Below, one piece after another: positions 9,020 through 16,188 of a stretch of DNA of 64,000 nt. The position numbers were made by a program, and so were the translations under genes. Source of the DNA: JACZUI01 sp965216725 (lineage in GTDB: Bacteria; Actinomycetota; Acidimicrobiia; Spongiisociales; ZC4RG35); contig CBDCGI010000007.1 of NCBI GenBank assembly GCA_965216725.1, positions 186,001 to 250,000 of the forward strand, written 5' to 3'. Under the pieces are notes generated by a model that saw only the letters and a program-made list of their open reading frames with translations, did no database searches and had not been told where the DNA came from. How positions within the stretch are numbered: the stretch's first letter is position 1; each line of letters begins with the position of its first letter.

Positions 9020-9190
9020 CTACAGGTTCGGAGCCGAGTCAGCCAACGCGATGACGAAAGAGGTCAGCACTGAGCCCGGTTGACCCGAACGATCCTCGTG
9101 GTAGGCATCGATCTCGGAGAGGATCTCTACGGCCATGTCAAGTCCGAGGTGCTTGGCTAGGAGGGCAATGGCGAGGAGACCAGCGAGCGG
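9020..9190 (-). pseudogene. Remnant of nucleotidyltransferase gene (C-terminal part)
   Basis: Read leftwards from about 9190, this stretch translates as 'LLAIALLAKHLGLDMAVEIL', continues 'SEIDAYHEDRSGQPGSVLTS' and 'FVIALAD', and ends at TAG (9020-9022). It aligns with the C-terminal region of the intact nucleotidyltransferase at 12786-13475 ('LDVVALSEHLGQDNAVEVLS', 'GIDSFYSDRSGEEGSVLTSL', 'VMALAD'). The catalytic N-terminal part is absent. It marks older island debris. Confidence 0.75.
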
Positions 9191-9370
9191 CCCGTGAGAT
9201 TGTTGAAAACCGAGGAGACACCCGTTGTGTACAAGACCGTGGAGCCCGTTGGTGTCTAATCAGGACGCTGTTGAGCGGATCGGGTAGCAAACCGTTGCCG
9301 CAAACAAGCGTCCATATGGTGCGATGAGGGGGCTGCGACTGGTCACGCGAAGCTTGCCCCGCCGACCTCG

Positions 9371-10111
9371 TTAGGCGGCGAGCTTGTTTCGTTTGAAACT
9401 GAGACGAGCGGCCACGAGTAGCGCGACAGCTGCAGTGGACATTGCCACCGCGACTATCAGCCTTCCCTGAGGTGTTGCAAGGTTCTGAAACAGCTCCTGG
9501 ATCGGCCTCGATTCATCTTCCCGGGACAGAAACAGGACAAGTGGACCGGCCACCGTAGGGACTAGGAAGAAGCCGGCGGCCAGCATCTGCTGGGCCTGTT
9601 GAACTGTTTGCGCTCGGAGCGAGATCAGTACGGCGGCGGCAGCCGCAATAAGAGACAGAAGAATCGAAACTCCGATCATATAGAAGAACTGTTCACCAGC
9701 AATTGCTACGAATCCCGCGGCGGAATCTCCGAGCAAGTTCACCACTAGATGGGCCAATATCAGCGTTGAGAGCATCATTCCCATTCCCAGCATCACTGCG
9801 AATCCGATCTTCGCCCAAAGGATGGCCGCGTCAGGGAGTCTGCTGGCCAGCAGTGTTCGAAGCGTCTTTCTCTCTCGCTCACCGGCAAAGGCATCGGGAG
9901 CCGTCATGATCACCGTGAGCAGCGGAAGAACAATCGCTGTGAACCAGGGACCCGCCCCATCGAAGAAACTCTCCCCGGCCTGAAGGGGGCTGACTACTCC
10001 GAAATAGCCAACCGGGACGCCGACCGTCAGCACCAAACGAAGTCGACTTCCAGGATGACGGAAGAGGGACTTCCACTCCTTCCATACCACGGTGCGCAGA
10101 TCCTCAATCAC
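9371..10111 (-). CDS. ABC-2 type transporter permease
   Basis: The protein is 246 aa with six predicted membrane helices (around residues 25-43, 57-72, 104-128, 147-168, 180-200 and 220-236). The N-terminal 'VVWKEWKSLFRHPGSRLRLVL' resembles ABC-2 permeases, as does 'DAFAGERERKTLRTLLASRL' in the first cytosolic loop. Its start overlaps the ATPase gene upstream by 8 bp, so the two form a transporter pair. The substrate is unknown; the family includes antibiotic and lipid-linked exporters. Confidence 0.85.
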   Translation of the reverse strand: MIEDLRTVVWKEWKSLFRHPGSRLRLVLTVGVPVGYFGVVSPLQAGESFFDGAGPWFTAIVLPLLTVIMTAPDAFAGERERKTLRTLLASRLPDAAILWAKIGFAVMLGMGMMLSTLILAHLVVNLLGDSAAGFVAIAGEQFFYMIGVSILLSLIAAAAAVLISLRAQTVQQAQQMLAAGFFLVPTVAGPLVLFLSREDESRPIQELFQNLATPQGRLIVAVAMSTAAVALLVAARLSFKRNKLAA

Positions 10112-11048
10112 TCTCGGACCTCACGAGCTCCACAAAGGCATCCTCAAGATGCGTGCCGCGACTTACTTCGTGTATTGATGCCCCTGCGGCCACTAGCGCC
10201 GAGACGATTCCCGACGGATCCGAGGTGGCCATTCTCAGGCGAAGTCGGTCGCCTTCATTCATACAGGAGATGACGTCTGGCCGTTCTCTGATTGTTGCCA
10301 CCCCTGCATCCAGGTTCTCCCCTTCGATGCTCACCTCAAAGCCAGATTCCGACAACAATGCCGAGGGGGCCCCGTCTGCGACGAGGCGCCCTCGATTGAT
10401 GATCGCTACTCGTGGGCACAGCTCCTCAGCCTCAGACATATTGTGAGTCGTCAAGAAGATGGTCGTGCCGTCGTCTGCAAGTCTGCGGAGTTGATCCCGA
10501 ACCTCACGCGCTGAAACTACATCCAATCCGGCCGTCGGCTCGTCCAGGAACAGAAGTTCAGGCTGGTGCAGTTGGGCTCGTGCAACAGCGATGCGTTGTT
10601 TCATGCCCGTGCTCCATGACCCCGCCAAATCGTCTCGGCGGTCCCAAAGACCCAGTTCGTTGAGGAGGCCCTCAATTCGTGCACCACGAATCGCATGCGG
10701 GATTCTCCAGGCGCGGGCATAGAACTCCAGGTTCTCGTAAGCAGACATCTGCTCGTACAGGCCCGGTTCATCCAAGAGAGCACCGACCCGTGTCCGAATC
10801 TCCGCCGAACCTGCCACCGAGTCGAACCCGAGCACCCTCGCCGATCCTCCGCTGGGTTCAATCAGGCCAAGCAGCAAGTTGATCGTGGTCGTCTTGCCGG
10901 CACCATTTGGACCGAGGAAACCGAACACTGATCCTCTCGGCACGGTCAAACTCAATCCGTCGACCGCGTAGAAGTCGCCGAATCTCTTGCTCAGCCCGTC
11001 GATCTCGATAACAGGCTCTTCCACAACCCGAATATCGATCAACCCCAC
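10104..11048 (-). CDS. ABC transporter ATP-binding protein (drug/antibiotic exporter type)
   Basis: The protein is 314 aa. Walker A GPNGAGKTTTINLLLG lies near residue 48, a signature-like 'SWSTGMKQRIAVARAQ' near 145, Walker B 'LLFLDEPTAGLD' near 168, and the switch His in 'TIFLTTHNMSEAEEL'. The C-terminal 80-90 aa ('SIEGENLDAGVATIRERPDV' onward) is the accessory domain of the CcmA/DrrA-like family. GTG 11048 is the longest start; GTG at 11024 would begin just before the conserved domain. It is coupled to the permease downstream. It may belong to the oldest, eroded island to the left of att1. Confidence 0.9.
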   Translation of the reverse strand: MGLIDIRVVEEPVIEIDGLSKRFGDFYAVDGLSLTVPRGSVFGFLGPNGAGKTTTINLLLGLIEPSGGSARVLGFDSVAGSAEIRTRVGALLDEPGLYEQMSAYENLEFYARAWRIPHAIRGARIEGLLNELGLWDRRDDLAGSWSTGMKQRIAVARAQLHQPELLFLDEPTAGLDVVSAREVRDQLRRLADDGTTIFLTTHNMSEAEELCPRVAIINRGRLVADGAPSALLSESGFEVSIEGENLDAGVATIRERPDVISCMNEGDRLRLRMATSDPSGIVSALVAAGASIHEVSRGTHLEDAFVELVRSESD

Positions 11049-11256
11049 CTGTCAAACAAGAGCCAAAAGACACGGCCGGGCAGGCCAATCGGCTACCGCG
11101 ATCGCAGGTTGCCGCCCATCACCCGCATGCGGCTCTAGCAGGATCCGAGTCGCCAGGCAGGCGTCGAAAGAATCCGACTCTAATCAAGTCGTATCGGATC
11201 CTGTCATGCCGGAATCCAGTGGCGATCCCGCTTGAGCACCTACAGCGCTGAGGCTT

Positions 11257-11718
11257 TCAGAGAGCGATCCAGCTTGCGAACCCACCAAAGAGAACGCTGT
11301 AGAGGATGGCCTCACTTTGGACCCTCCAGAACACGTCGGACCGAACGAACCGCCGCTTCATGTAAACCAGACCCTCAATGTTGTTCGAGAATGGCGTTGC
11401 CGCCGCGAGGTCGGTGTATACGAACATGAGCCCTGCCAAGAAGGCGAACCGCACCAGGTACGAGAACCCAGCCAGAGGCTCAAGTATTGGGTACAGGACC
11501 AGCGACATGACCACGGCCCGAGCCACCTGCGCCGGCCACATGACAATCCCCTGGCGCCGTTTCTCAGAAGCTTCTCCCACGTCACGTAGGAACGTTGTGA
11601 ACAGTGCATCATCACCCTGGTACAGGTCGCGAGTGAAACGCAGGCTGACCACGCCAGCAATGATGTAGGCGCCGAGATGGACGATGGTGAACCAAACGGT
11701 GAATAGCACGTAGTCCAC
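11257..11718 (-). CDS. Hypothetical integral membrane protein
   Basis: The protein is 153 aa from GTG 11718, preceded by GGAGG. Four hydrophobic helices are visible (LFTVWFTIVHLGAYIIAGVV at about 5-24, a second around 66-78, FAFLAGLMFVYTDLAAA at about 92-108, and ILYSVLFGGFASWI at the end). A conserved-looking loop 'FTRDLYQGDDALFTTFLRD' follows helix 1. No family is recognised. It sits between the ABC pair and the chimeric integrase/YceI ORF. Confidence 0.65.
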   Translation of the reverse strand: MDYVLFTVWFTIVHLGAYIIAGVVSLRFTRDLYQGDDALFTTFLRDVGEASEKRRQGIVMWPAQVARAVVMSLVLYPILEPLAGFSYLVRFAFLAGLMFVYTDLAAATPFSNNIEGLVYMKRRFVRSDVFWRVQSEAILYSVLFGGFASWIAL

Positions 11719-11840
11719 TGGCCTCCTCCGAGCTCCGAATCAGCCACTGTACCGGCGGATGCATTCGGCCAGCCGCTGTTGACCACAGCGGTCAACCCCA
11801 ACCTGGCAAGCACTTCGATTTGCGACGCTCCTACCGATCC

Positions 11841-11849
11841 TTCTACCGG
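11841..11849. repeat. Possible integrase arm-type site (TTCTACCGG)
   Basis: TTCTACCGG occurs here, 36 bp before the truncated integrase ORF. The same 9-mer and its complement cluster at 40987-41032 beside the intact integrase. A single 9-mer is weak evidence; the context is the reason it is listed. Confidence 0.3.
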
Positions 11850-11884
11850 GTTCCGAACGCTGGAACCTCGAGAAAGGAAGGATC

Positions 11885-12223
11885 ATGAAGGGCCTTGTGT
11901 CTCGGAAGAGTGACCGTTGGTGTGCGGTCGTATACGAAGGATTGGATCCGGTGACCGGAAAAGAGCGACGCCGTTGGCATCCGGGCTGGAACCATCTGGG
12001 AGGACGCGTCGGCGTTACTGCAAACTGCGACCTGACGATCAACGGATTGACTAACCAGGCGTTGTTCGAGATCGAAGCAGAGCTCGACGACGGCATGATC
12101 CTCGTAACCGCCCCGACCGAAATCGAGTTCGCCGACTACCAGGTGACCGCGCCAACGGCGCCACTCGTTCTATCAGTCGAGGACCACGGCATCGTCGAAG
12201 TGCAGCTGTGGATGAGTCGGTGA
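11885..12223 (+). pseudogene. Chimeric ORF: integrase N-terminus fused to YceI-like C-terminus
   Basis: This is a 112-codon open frame. Residues 1-35 (starting MKGLVSRKSDRWCAVVYEG) match the first 35 residues of the intact integrase at 39848 (MNGYVARKGDRWYAVVYEG). Residues from about 38 on ('LTINGLTNQALFEIEAELDD' to 'SVEDHGIVEVQLWMSR') match the C-terminus of the YceI-like protein at 21441-22181, including an identical final 16 residues. The 3' untranslated sequence and hairpin are also shared with that locus. I interpret it as a deletion junction joining two mobile-region genes in frame. It has a good AAGGAAGG ribosome site, so it might be expressed, but no function is proposed. Confidence 0.8.
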
Positions 12224-12268
12224 AATTGGGCGTCGCAAACCGACGAAGCAGAGCCTCATACAGGAAAA

Positions 12269-12291
12269 CCCCCAGGTCTGAGACCTGAGGG
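12269..12291 (-). terminator. Hairpin left of att1 (relic of tRNA terminator)
   Basis: CCCCCAGGTCT at 12269-12279 pairs with AGACCTGAGGG at 12281-12291 with one mismatch. On the minus strand it is followed by TTTTCC. It occupies the same position relative to att1 as the hairpins at att2 and att3, as expected for a terminator displaced together with the tRNA 3' end. Confidence 0.6.
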
Positions 12292-12297
12292 CTCGTA

Positions 12298-12348
12298 GTA
12301 GCGAGGGCGGGATTTGAACCCGCGACCTTCGGGCTATGAGCCCGACGA
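12298..12348 (-). other. att1: copy of the 3' half of tRNA-Met, left end of island I
   Basis: 12298-12340 matches the 43-bp att core of the intact tRNA (41080-41122) with two substitutions. The match continues through CCCGACGA to 12348, covering the T-arm, variable loop and anticodon loop. There is no 5' tRNA half, so it is not a functional tRNA. The stop codon of the next gene lies inside it. Confidence 0.85.
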
Positions 12349-12786
12349 AAGACTCGTCGTTTCCGCGGCGCGCTCGATCCTCACCAGCATCGCAGCTGAT
12401 GGGGTGACCTTCCCACTGAGGTAGGTGCTGAGCCGGGATGCGCTTGTCCCAACATTTCTGGCGAACTCGGCGTTGGTTAGTCCGGACCTCGCAACAGCCT
12501 CTCTAACCCTGATCGCTACTTCGGCCCGATCCGCCTTCTCCACTTGGTTTCGGGCGTGATCAATGGCGAGAGCAAACAGGGCACTTACACCGTCTGGCTG
12601 GCGATATGAGAGGTAATTCTCGACCCGGCGGGCGACCTTTCCCCATGGTGACTGACGCAACTCGGCAAGGATCGGTTGCCAGTCTCCGACGAGTCCCCGA
12701 TCAATGGCCGTGATCAGCGCCTCGTATGGCCACGTGCCGACCTCGTCTGAGGGAGAGGCATCGACGTTTCGGAACGCAACTGGCAT
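12334..12786 (-). CDS. XRE-type helix-turn-helix regulator, probable antitoxin partner
   Basis: The protein is 150 aa. The C-terminal half is an HTH_3/XRE fold ('VREAVARSGLTNAEFARNVG', 'TSASRLSTYLSGKVTPSAAM'). The N-terminal half is helical and contains 'IDRGLVGDWQPILAELRQSPW', of unknown role. The gene overlaps the upstream nucleotidyltransferase stop by 1 nt, the usual arrangement of a toxin-antitoxin or antitoxin-autoregulator pair. The last codons and TAG stop (12334-12336) lie within the tRNA-derived att1 sequence, so integration supplies the protein's C-terminus. Confidence 0.8.
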   Translation of the reverse strand: MPVAFRNVDASPSDEVGTWPYEALITAIDRGLVGDWQPILAELRQSPWGKVARRVENYLSYRQPDGVSALFALAIDHARNQVEKADRAEVAIRVREAVARSGLTNAEFARNVGTSASRLSTYLSGKVTPSAAMLVRIERAAETTSLSSGS

Positions 12787-13475
12787 CAGGCGGCTCCACT
12801 CAACCGAAGAGCAAGCGACTGACAGATCTCAACGACATCCCCCCAACGGTGATAGCGCTCGTCAAGGCCCTTGTAGCGTGGCAGTTCCTCGATGACATCT
12901 TGGTCTCGTGGGTTCGGATCGGCCAGGGCCATCACTAGGGAAGTCAGCACTGAACCTTCCTCACCGGACCGATCCGAGTAGAAGGAGTCGATCCCGGAGA
13001 GGACCTCGACTGCGTTGTCTTGTCCGAGATGCTCTGACAACGCAACGACGTCTAGATAGTCACGAACGACGTTGCGCTGCACGACTAGGAAAGCCTTGAC
13101 CCGGAGAGCTTCAGCTGCAGTCGGCGCCACCACCACTGCCTCGTCGCCAACCCTGACTTCGCACGTCTCGAGAGGCCGACTGCGACGCAGCTGCCGGAGT
13201 CCAGCCTCGACTCCCCAAAGACTGCCCATGATCGTGAACGGCGGCTTCGATGCCCTCACTGACGTCGCCCATCCTTCTGTCGCCTCGACGGCCTCCAACA
13301 CCGCTTCGTAGCGTTCCACGAGGTCTGCCAAGACGTGGTCGTGGTCGAAGGAGTCCCGATGGCCGGCGTGAACAGCAGCCGCGGATCCGCCAACAAGCAC
13401 TGCGTCAGGCACCACTCGCTGCAGTAGGGCTGCGGACTCGAGGACTCGCTTCAGGGTCGGACTCAGGTCGGGCAT
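12786..13475 (-). CDS. Nucleotidyltransferase of AbiEii/MNT-like type (probable toxin)
   Basis: The protein is 229 aa starting MPDLSPTLKRVLESAALLQR. The nucleotidyltransferase signature is visible as 'AVLVGGSAAAVHAGHR' followed by 'DSFDHDHV', giving the GG[S/T] motif and paired acidic residues. A third conserved region is 'VVVAPTAAEALRVKAFLVVQRNVVRDYLD', typical of AbiEii-like proteins. Family members act as toxins modifying tRNAs or proteins. A C-terminal fragment of a homologue survives at 9020-9190. Longer upstream in-frame starts are rejected because the palindrome at 13480 sits directly before this ATG. Confidence 0.8.
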   Translation of the reverse strand: MPDLSPTLKRVLESAALLQRVVPDAVLVGGSAAAVHAGHRDSFDHDHVLADLVERYEAVLEAVEATEGWATSVRASKPPFTIMGSLWGVEAGLRQLRRSRPLETCEVRVGDEAVVVAPTAAEALRVKAFLVVQRNVVRDYLDVVALSEHLGQDNAVEVLSGIDSFYSDRSGEEGSVLTSLVMALADPNPRDQDVIEELPRYKGLDERYHRWGDVVEICQSLALRLSGAA

Positions 13476-13479
13476 TTGC

Positions 13480-13495
13480 TTATCATATCTGATAA
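13480..13495. promoter_or_regulatory. Palindromic operator candidate before the nucleotidyltransferase/HTH operon
   Basis: TTATCA-TATC-TGATAA is a perfect 6-bp inverted repeat with a 4-nt spacer, A/T-rich against a GC-rich background, ending 5 bp upstream of the ATG at 13475. It is a plausible binding site for the HTH protein encoded by the second gene (autoregulation). Confidence 0.5.
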
Positions 13496-14281
13496 CTACG
13501 AGGAAATCTACGGTGCAACGGTGCGAGTTTTCCGGGCCGGATTGTCGCCGGGGTGGCGGGATAGGAACCCCCGACCGTCGGAACATGCGCCTGACGAGGT
13601 GTCCATTGGGGCACCGACGCGTAAACCCGGCGCCGCAGATCTCGGCCATGGACGCTCTCAGTCCCCGGCTGTCGTAGACATCGGCGAGTACAGTCAGGAC
13701 CCTGACAGGCCCCTCAACGGCCCGCTCCTGGCATCTCTTTGCCACATCGATCGCCGTCTGCCTTCTCGCGATCGGGTGTACCTCCGACACCACGCCAACC
13801 ACAACCAGCGATGCCCCTCAGACAACCGCGAAAGTCGTGTCACATCTCACGGATCTCGATGCCGACTCAGTAGAAGCGTCGACATCTTCGCCGCCTCGCA
13901 GCTCGGCCTAGCCCGCGACACCAGAACCAACTCGATGTAACGAAAAGGGGCCCCACCACTGATTCGGGGCTTCTCCAACGACGTGACTGCGTCCTATTCG
14001 TGGATCAGATCACCTTCGAACGAGATCCATCTCGCTTTGGCATCTGACGGCTCAGGCAACGGATTCATGACTGGCGAGAACCATCATGTGGGGACCGCGG
14101 AAGCAGCGAGTGTGGTGATCCATCGAGCGAGCAACAACTCTCCGAAGCTCGGATGTGCCGACTTGGTGCACCAGGGCTGACGCGCCGGAGGTCCACATGA
14201 ATTGGCGTTCTCGACCGTCGAGTCGGATTTTGCCTCCGTGGTTCTGGCATAGCCTTGGCCTGTCGGTTCCTGGGGTGGTTC
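13496..14281. other. Gene-poor stretch in island I
   Basis: No convincing gene is seen. A minus-strand frame continues upstream of the nucleotidyltransferase to 13802 with Arg/Cys-rich content, and several plus-strand frames are open, but none resembles a protein family. A weak GCCCC/GGGGC stem followed by CCCTTTT (minus strand) lies near 13945-13972. This may be eroded island DNA. Confidence 0.4.
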
Positions 14282-15481
14282 TCACGTCGTGTGCAAGGCT
14301 TCAGTTGGGGATAGCCGGGCCGCACGGGTTGCAGGGTAGAGACCGGCGACGCCTCCGATGAGCAGTGACGCCAGCATCCCGCCGATCAACGCGACCGGCG
14401 GTACGAGTGTGTCCCAGCCTTTGATCGTCGCGTAGGACGCAGTGGCCAAGAACCCGAGCGCCACACCTCCTACCCCTCCGATGATGGCGACGAGAAGTGC
14501 CTCACCCACGAATTGGATGGCCACGTTTCGCCTCGTGGCGCCCAAGGCTCGTCTCAGACCGATCTCGCCCCTTCGTTCAAGAACAGCAATGACCATCACG
14601 TTGGCGATCCCGACTCCTCCAACCAACAGAGCCACCGCCCCCAATCCCAAGAAGAGTGCTGTCAATGTGTCATCGGCTGCCTCCTGTGCTTCCAGGACAT
14701 CCGTCGGTCGCGCCACTTCGACCTCTTCGGGGAACTCCGGATTGACGGTCGCAGCGAGAACTGCAGTCACTTCGTCGATTGCCTCGGGGTCGACCCGCAC
14801 AAGCAGCCGAGTCGCCTCGTTGTCATGGTCGAGATAGGTTGCGGCCGCCTCCATGCTGATCAAGGCAGAGCGGTCGAGGTCGGGGGCAAGGTCAAATGTC
14901 CCGAGGATGCCAACCACGGTGAACCAACTGTCGCCCAGCCACACCTGTTGAGTGCCCGAAACATCGAGAACGCCGAGACGTTCGGCCGTCACCGAGCCCA
15001 ACACCACGGTTGGATAGTCCGCCTTGGCGGCGTCCAACCATGTGCCGTCAGCGACCGAACCTGCCAGCACGTCGAGGAGGCTGAGATCAACTGCTTGGAC
15101 GGTGATGCCGCCAGTTTGGCCCGGGTCAACGAGGTCGTTCCTGTAAATGTTGGCATCCACTGCACTGACGACACTCGTCGACTCAACGGGCCCGATGCGT
15201 GCGACCATTTCGGCCGCCTCATCAGGGAGGGTTCCGGTGCCGAAGCCGATTCCTTCGCCAGGTTCGACCGTCAGGAGGTTCGTTCCGAGGCGGTCGAGCT
15301 GAGTTAGCAGCTCAGACTTCGAGGACTCAGACAGACCGAGCACTCCGACCATCGCCGCGATTCCGATCATGATTCCTAGTGCCGACAACACCGTCCTGAG
15401 TTTGCGGGTCCTCATACCTACTGTGGCCGTTCGGGCCAGGTCGGCGAAGGTCATCTCGCTCTGCTGTAACGACTGGCTCAC
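14282..15481 (-). CDS. MacB/FtsX-type ABC transporter permease (cassette A)
   Basis: The protein is 399 aa. MacB topology is clear: one N-terminal helix ('LRTVLSALGIMIGIAAMVGVL'), an extracytoplasmic MacB_PCD domain of about 220 aa, then three helices from about residue 280 (FtsX domain). The hallmark 'VMVIAVLERRGEIGLRRALGATRRNVAIQFVGEALL' region is present. The GTG start overlaps the ATPase stop (GTGA). With the upstream ATPase and adaptor it forms a mechanotransmitter-type exporter that moves substrates across or within the envelope rather than through the inner membrane. Confidence 0.9.
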   Translation of the reverse strand: MSQSLQQSEMTFADLARTATVGMRTRKLRTVLSALGIMIGIAAMVGVLGLSESSKSELLTQLDRLGTNLLTVEPGEGIGFGTGTLPDEAAEMVARIGPVESTSVVSAVDANIYRNDLVDPGQTGGITVQAVDLSLLDVLAGSVADGTWLDAAKADYPTVVLGSVTAERLGVLDVSGTQQVWLGDSWFTVVGILGTFDLAPDLDRSALISMEAAATYLDHDNEATRLLVRVDPEAIDEVTAVLAATVNPEFPEEVEVARPTDVLEAQEAADDTLTALFLGLGAVALLVGGVGIANVMVIAVLERRGEIGLRRALGATRRNVAIQFVGEALLVAIIGGVGGVALGFLATASYATIKGWDTLVPPVALIGGMLASLLIGGVAGLYPATRAARLSPTEALHTT

Positions 15482-16188
15482 GCGGTCACTCCCTGGAGGG
15501 CGGTGTCGTAGTCGATCGTTCCGTCACGGACACCAATGACCCTGGGGAACTCGTCGGCGATCTCGCGGTTGTGAGTGATCACCACGATCGTTGCTCCGTT
15601 GTCGTGGATTTCCTCGATGAGCTCAACGATCGCGTCGCTGTTCTTGGTGTCGAGGTTGCCTGTGGGCTCGTCGGCCAGGATGATCGAGGGGCTTCCCACC
15701 ATCGCTCTCGCAATGGCCACTCTCTGGCGTTCACCGCCTGATAGCTTGGTGGCGGGTTGGTTCAGACGGTGCCCCATCCCCACCCGAAGCAGCTCGATCT
15801 CGGCCAACTGGCACCGCTCGTCGAGGGACCGCCCTGTGTAGAGCAGCCCGTCTGCAACATTCTCGAGAGCCGACATGCCGTTGAGCAGATGGAACTGCTG
15901 AAACACAAAGCCGATGTGATGGGCTCGCAACGATGACAGGTCGCGGTCCGATAGCTCGGAGACCCGGTAGCCGCTGACGACAATGTCGCCCGAGGTGGGG
16001 CGGTCGAGTGTGCCCATCAGATGCAATAGGGTCGACTTGCCCGAGCCTGAAGGGCCCACAACGCCAACAAGCTCACCTCGGCGAACACTGAACGTCACAC
16101 CGGCAAGGGCGTGAACCGGCGGTGTGGTCGGGTACTCCTTTCTGACATCGATCACGTCGAGAACCGCGTCTTCGAATCCCCAGCTCAT
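15478..16188 (-). CDS. MacB/LolD-type ABC transporter ATPase (cassette A)
   Basis: The protein is 236 aa. Walker A 'GPSGSGKSTLLHLMGTLDRP', Q-loop 'FVFQQFHLL', signature LSGGERQRVAIARA, Walker B 'IILADEPTGNLD' and switch 'VVITHNREIA' are all intact. 'LDTKNSDAIVELIEEI' is typical of the MacB/LolD/FtsE branch. Start and stop overlap the adaptor and permease genes by 4 nt (ATGA, GTGA), so the three are translationally coupled. Confidence 0.93.
   Translation of the reverse strand: MSWGFEDAVLDVIDVRKEYPTTPPVHALAGVTFSVRRGELVGVVGPSGSGKSTLLHLMGTLDRPTSGDIVVSGYRVSELSDRDLSSLRAHHIGFVFQQFHLLNGMSALENVADGLLYTGRSLDERCQLAEIELLRVGMGHRLNQPATKLSGGERQRVAIARAMVGSPSIILADEPTGNLDTKNSDAIVELIEEIHDNGATIVVITHNREIADEFPRVIGVRDGTIDYDTALQGVTA

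Noticed and set aside
12298..12340. Additional tRNA genes at 12298, 22255 and 34021
   Set aside because: Only the 3' half of tRNA-Met is present at each; no D-arm or acceptor 5' strand follows, so they are att remnants.
13476..13940. Plus-strand frame in the gene-poor part of island I
   Set aside because: Composition is unstructured, no family resemblance, and it overlaps the palindromic operator and promoter of the nucleotidyltransferase operon.
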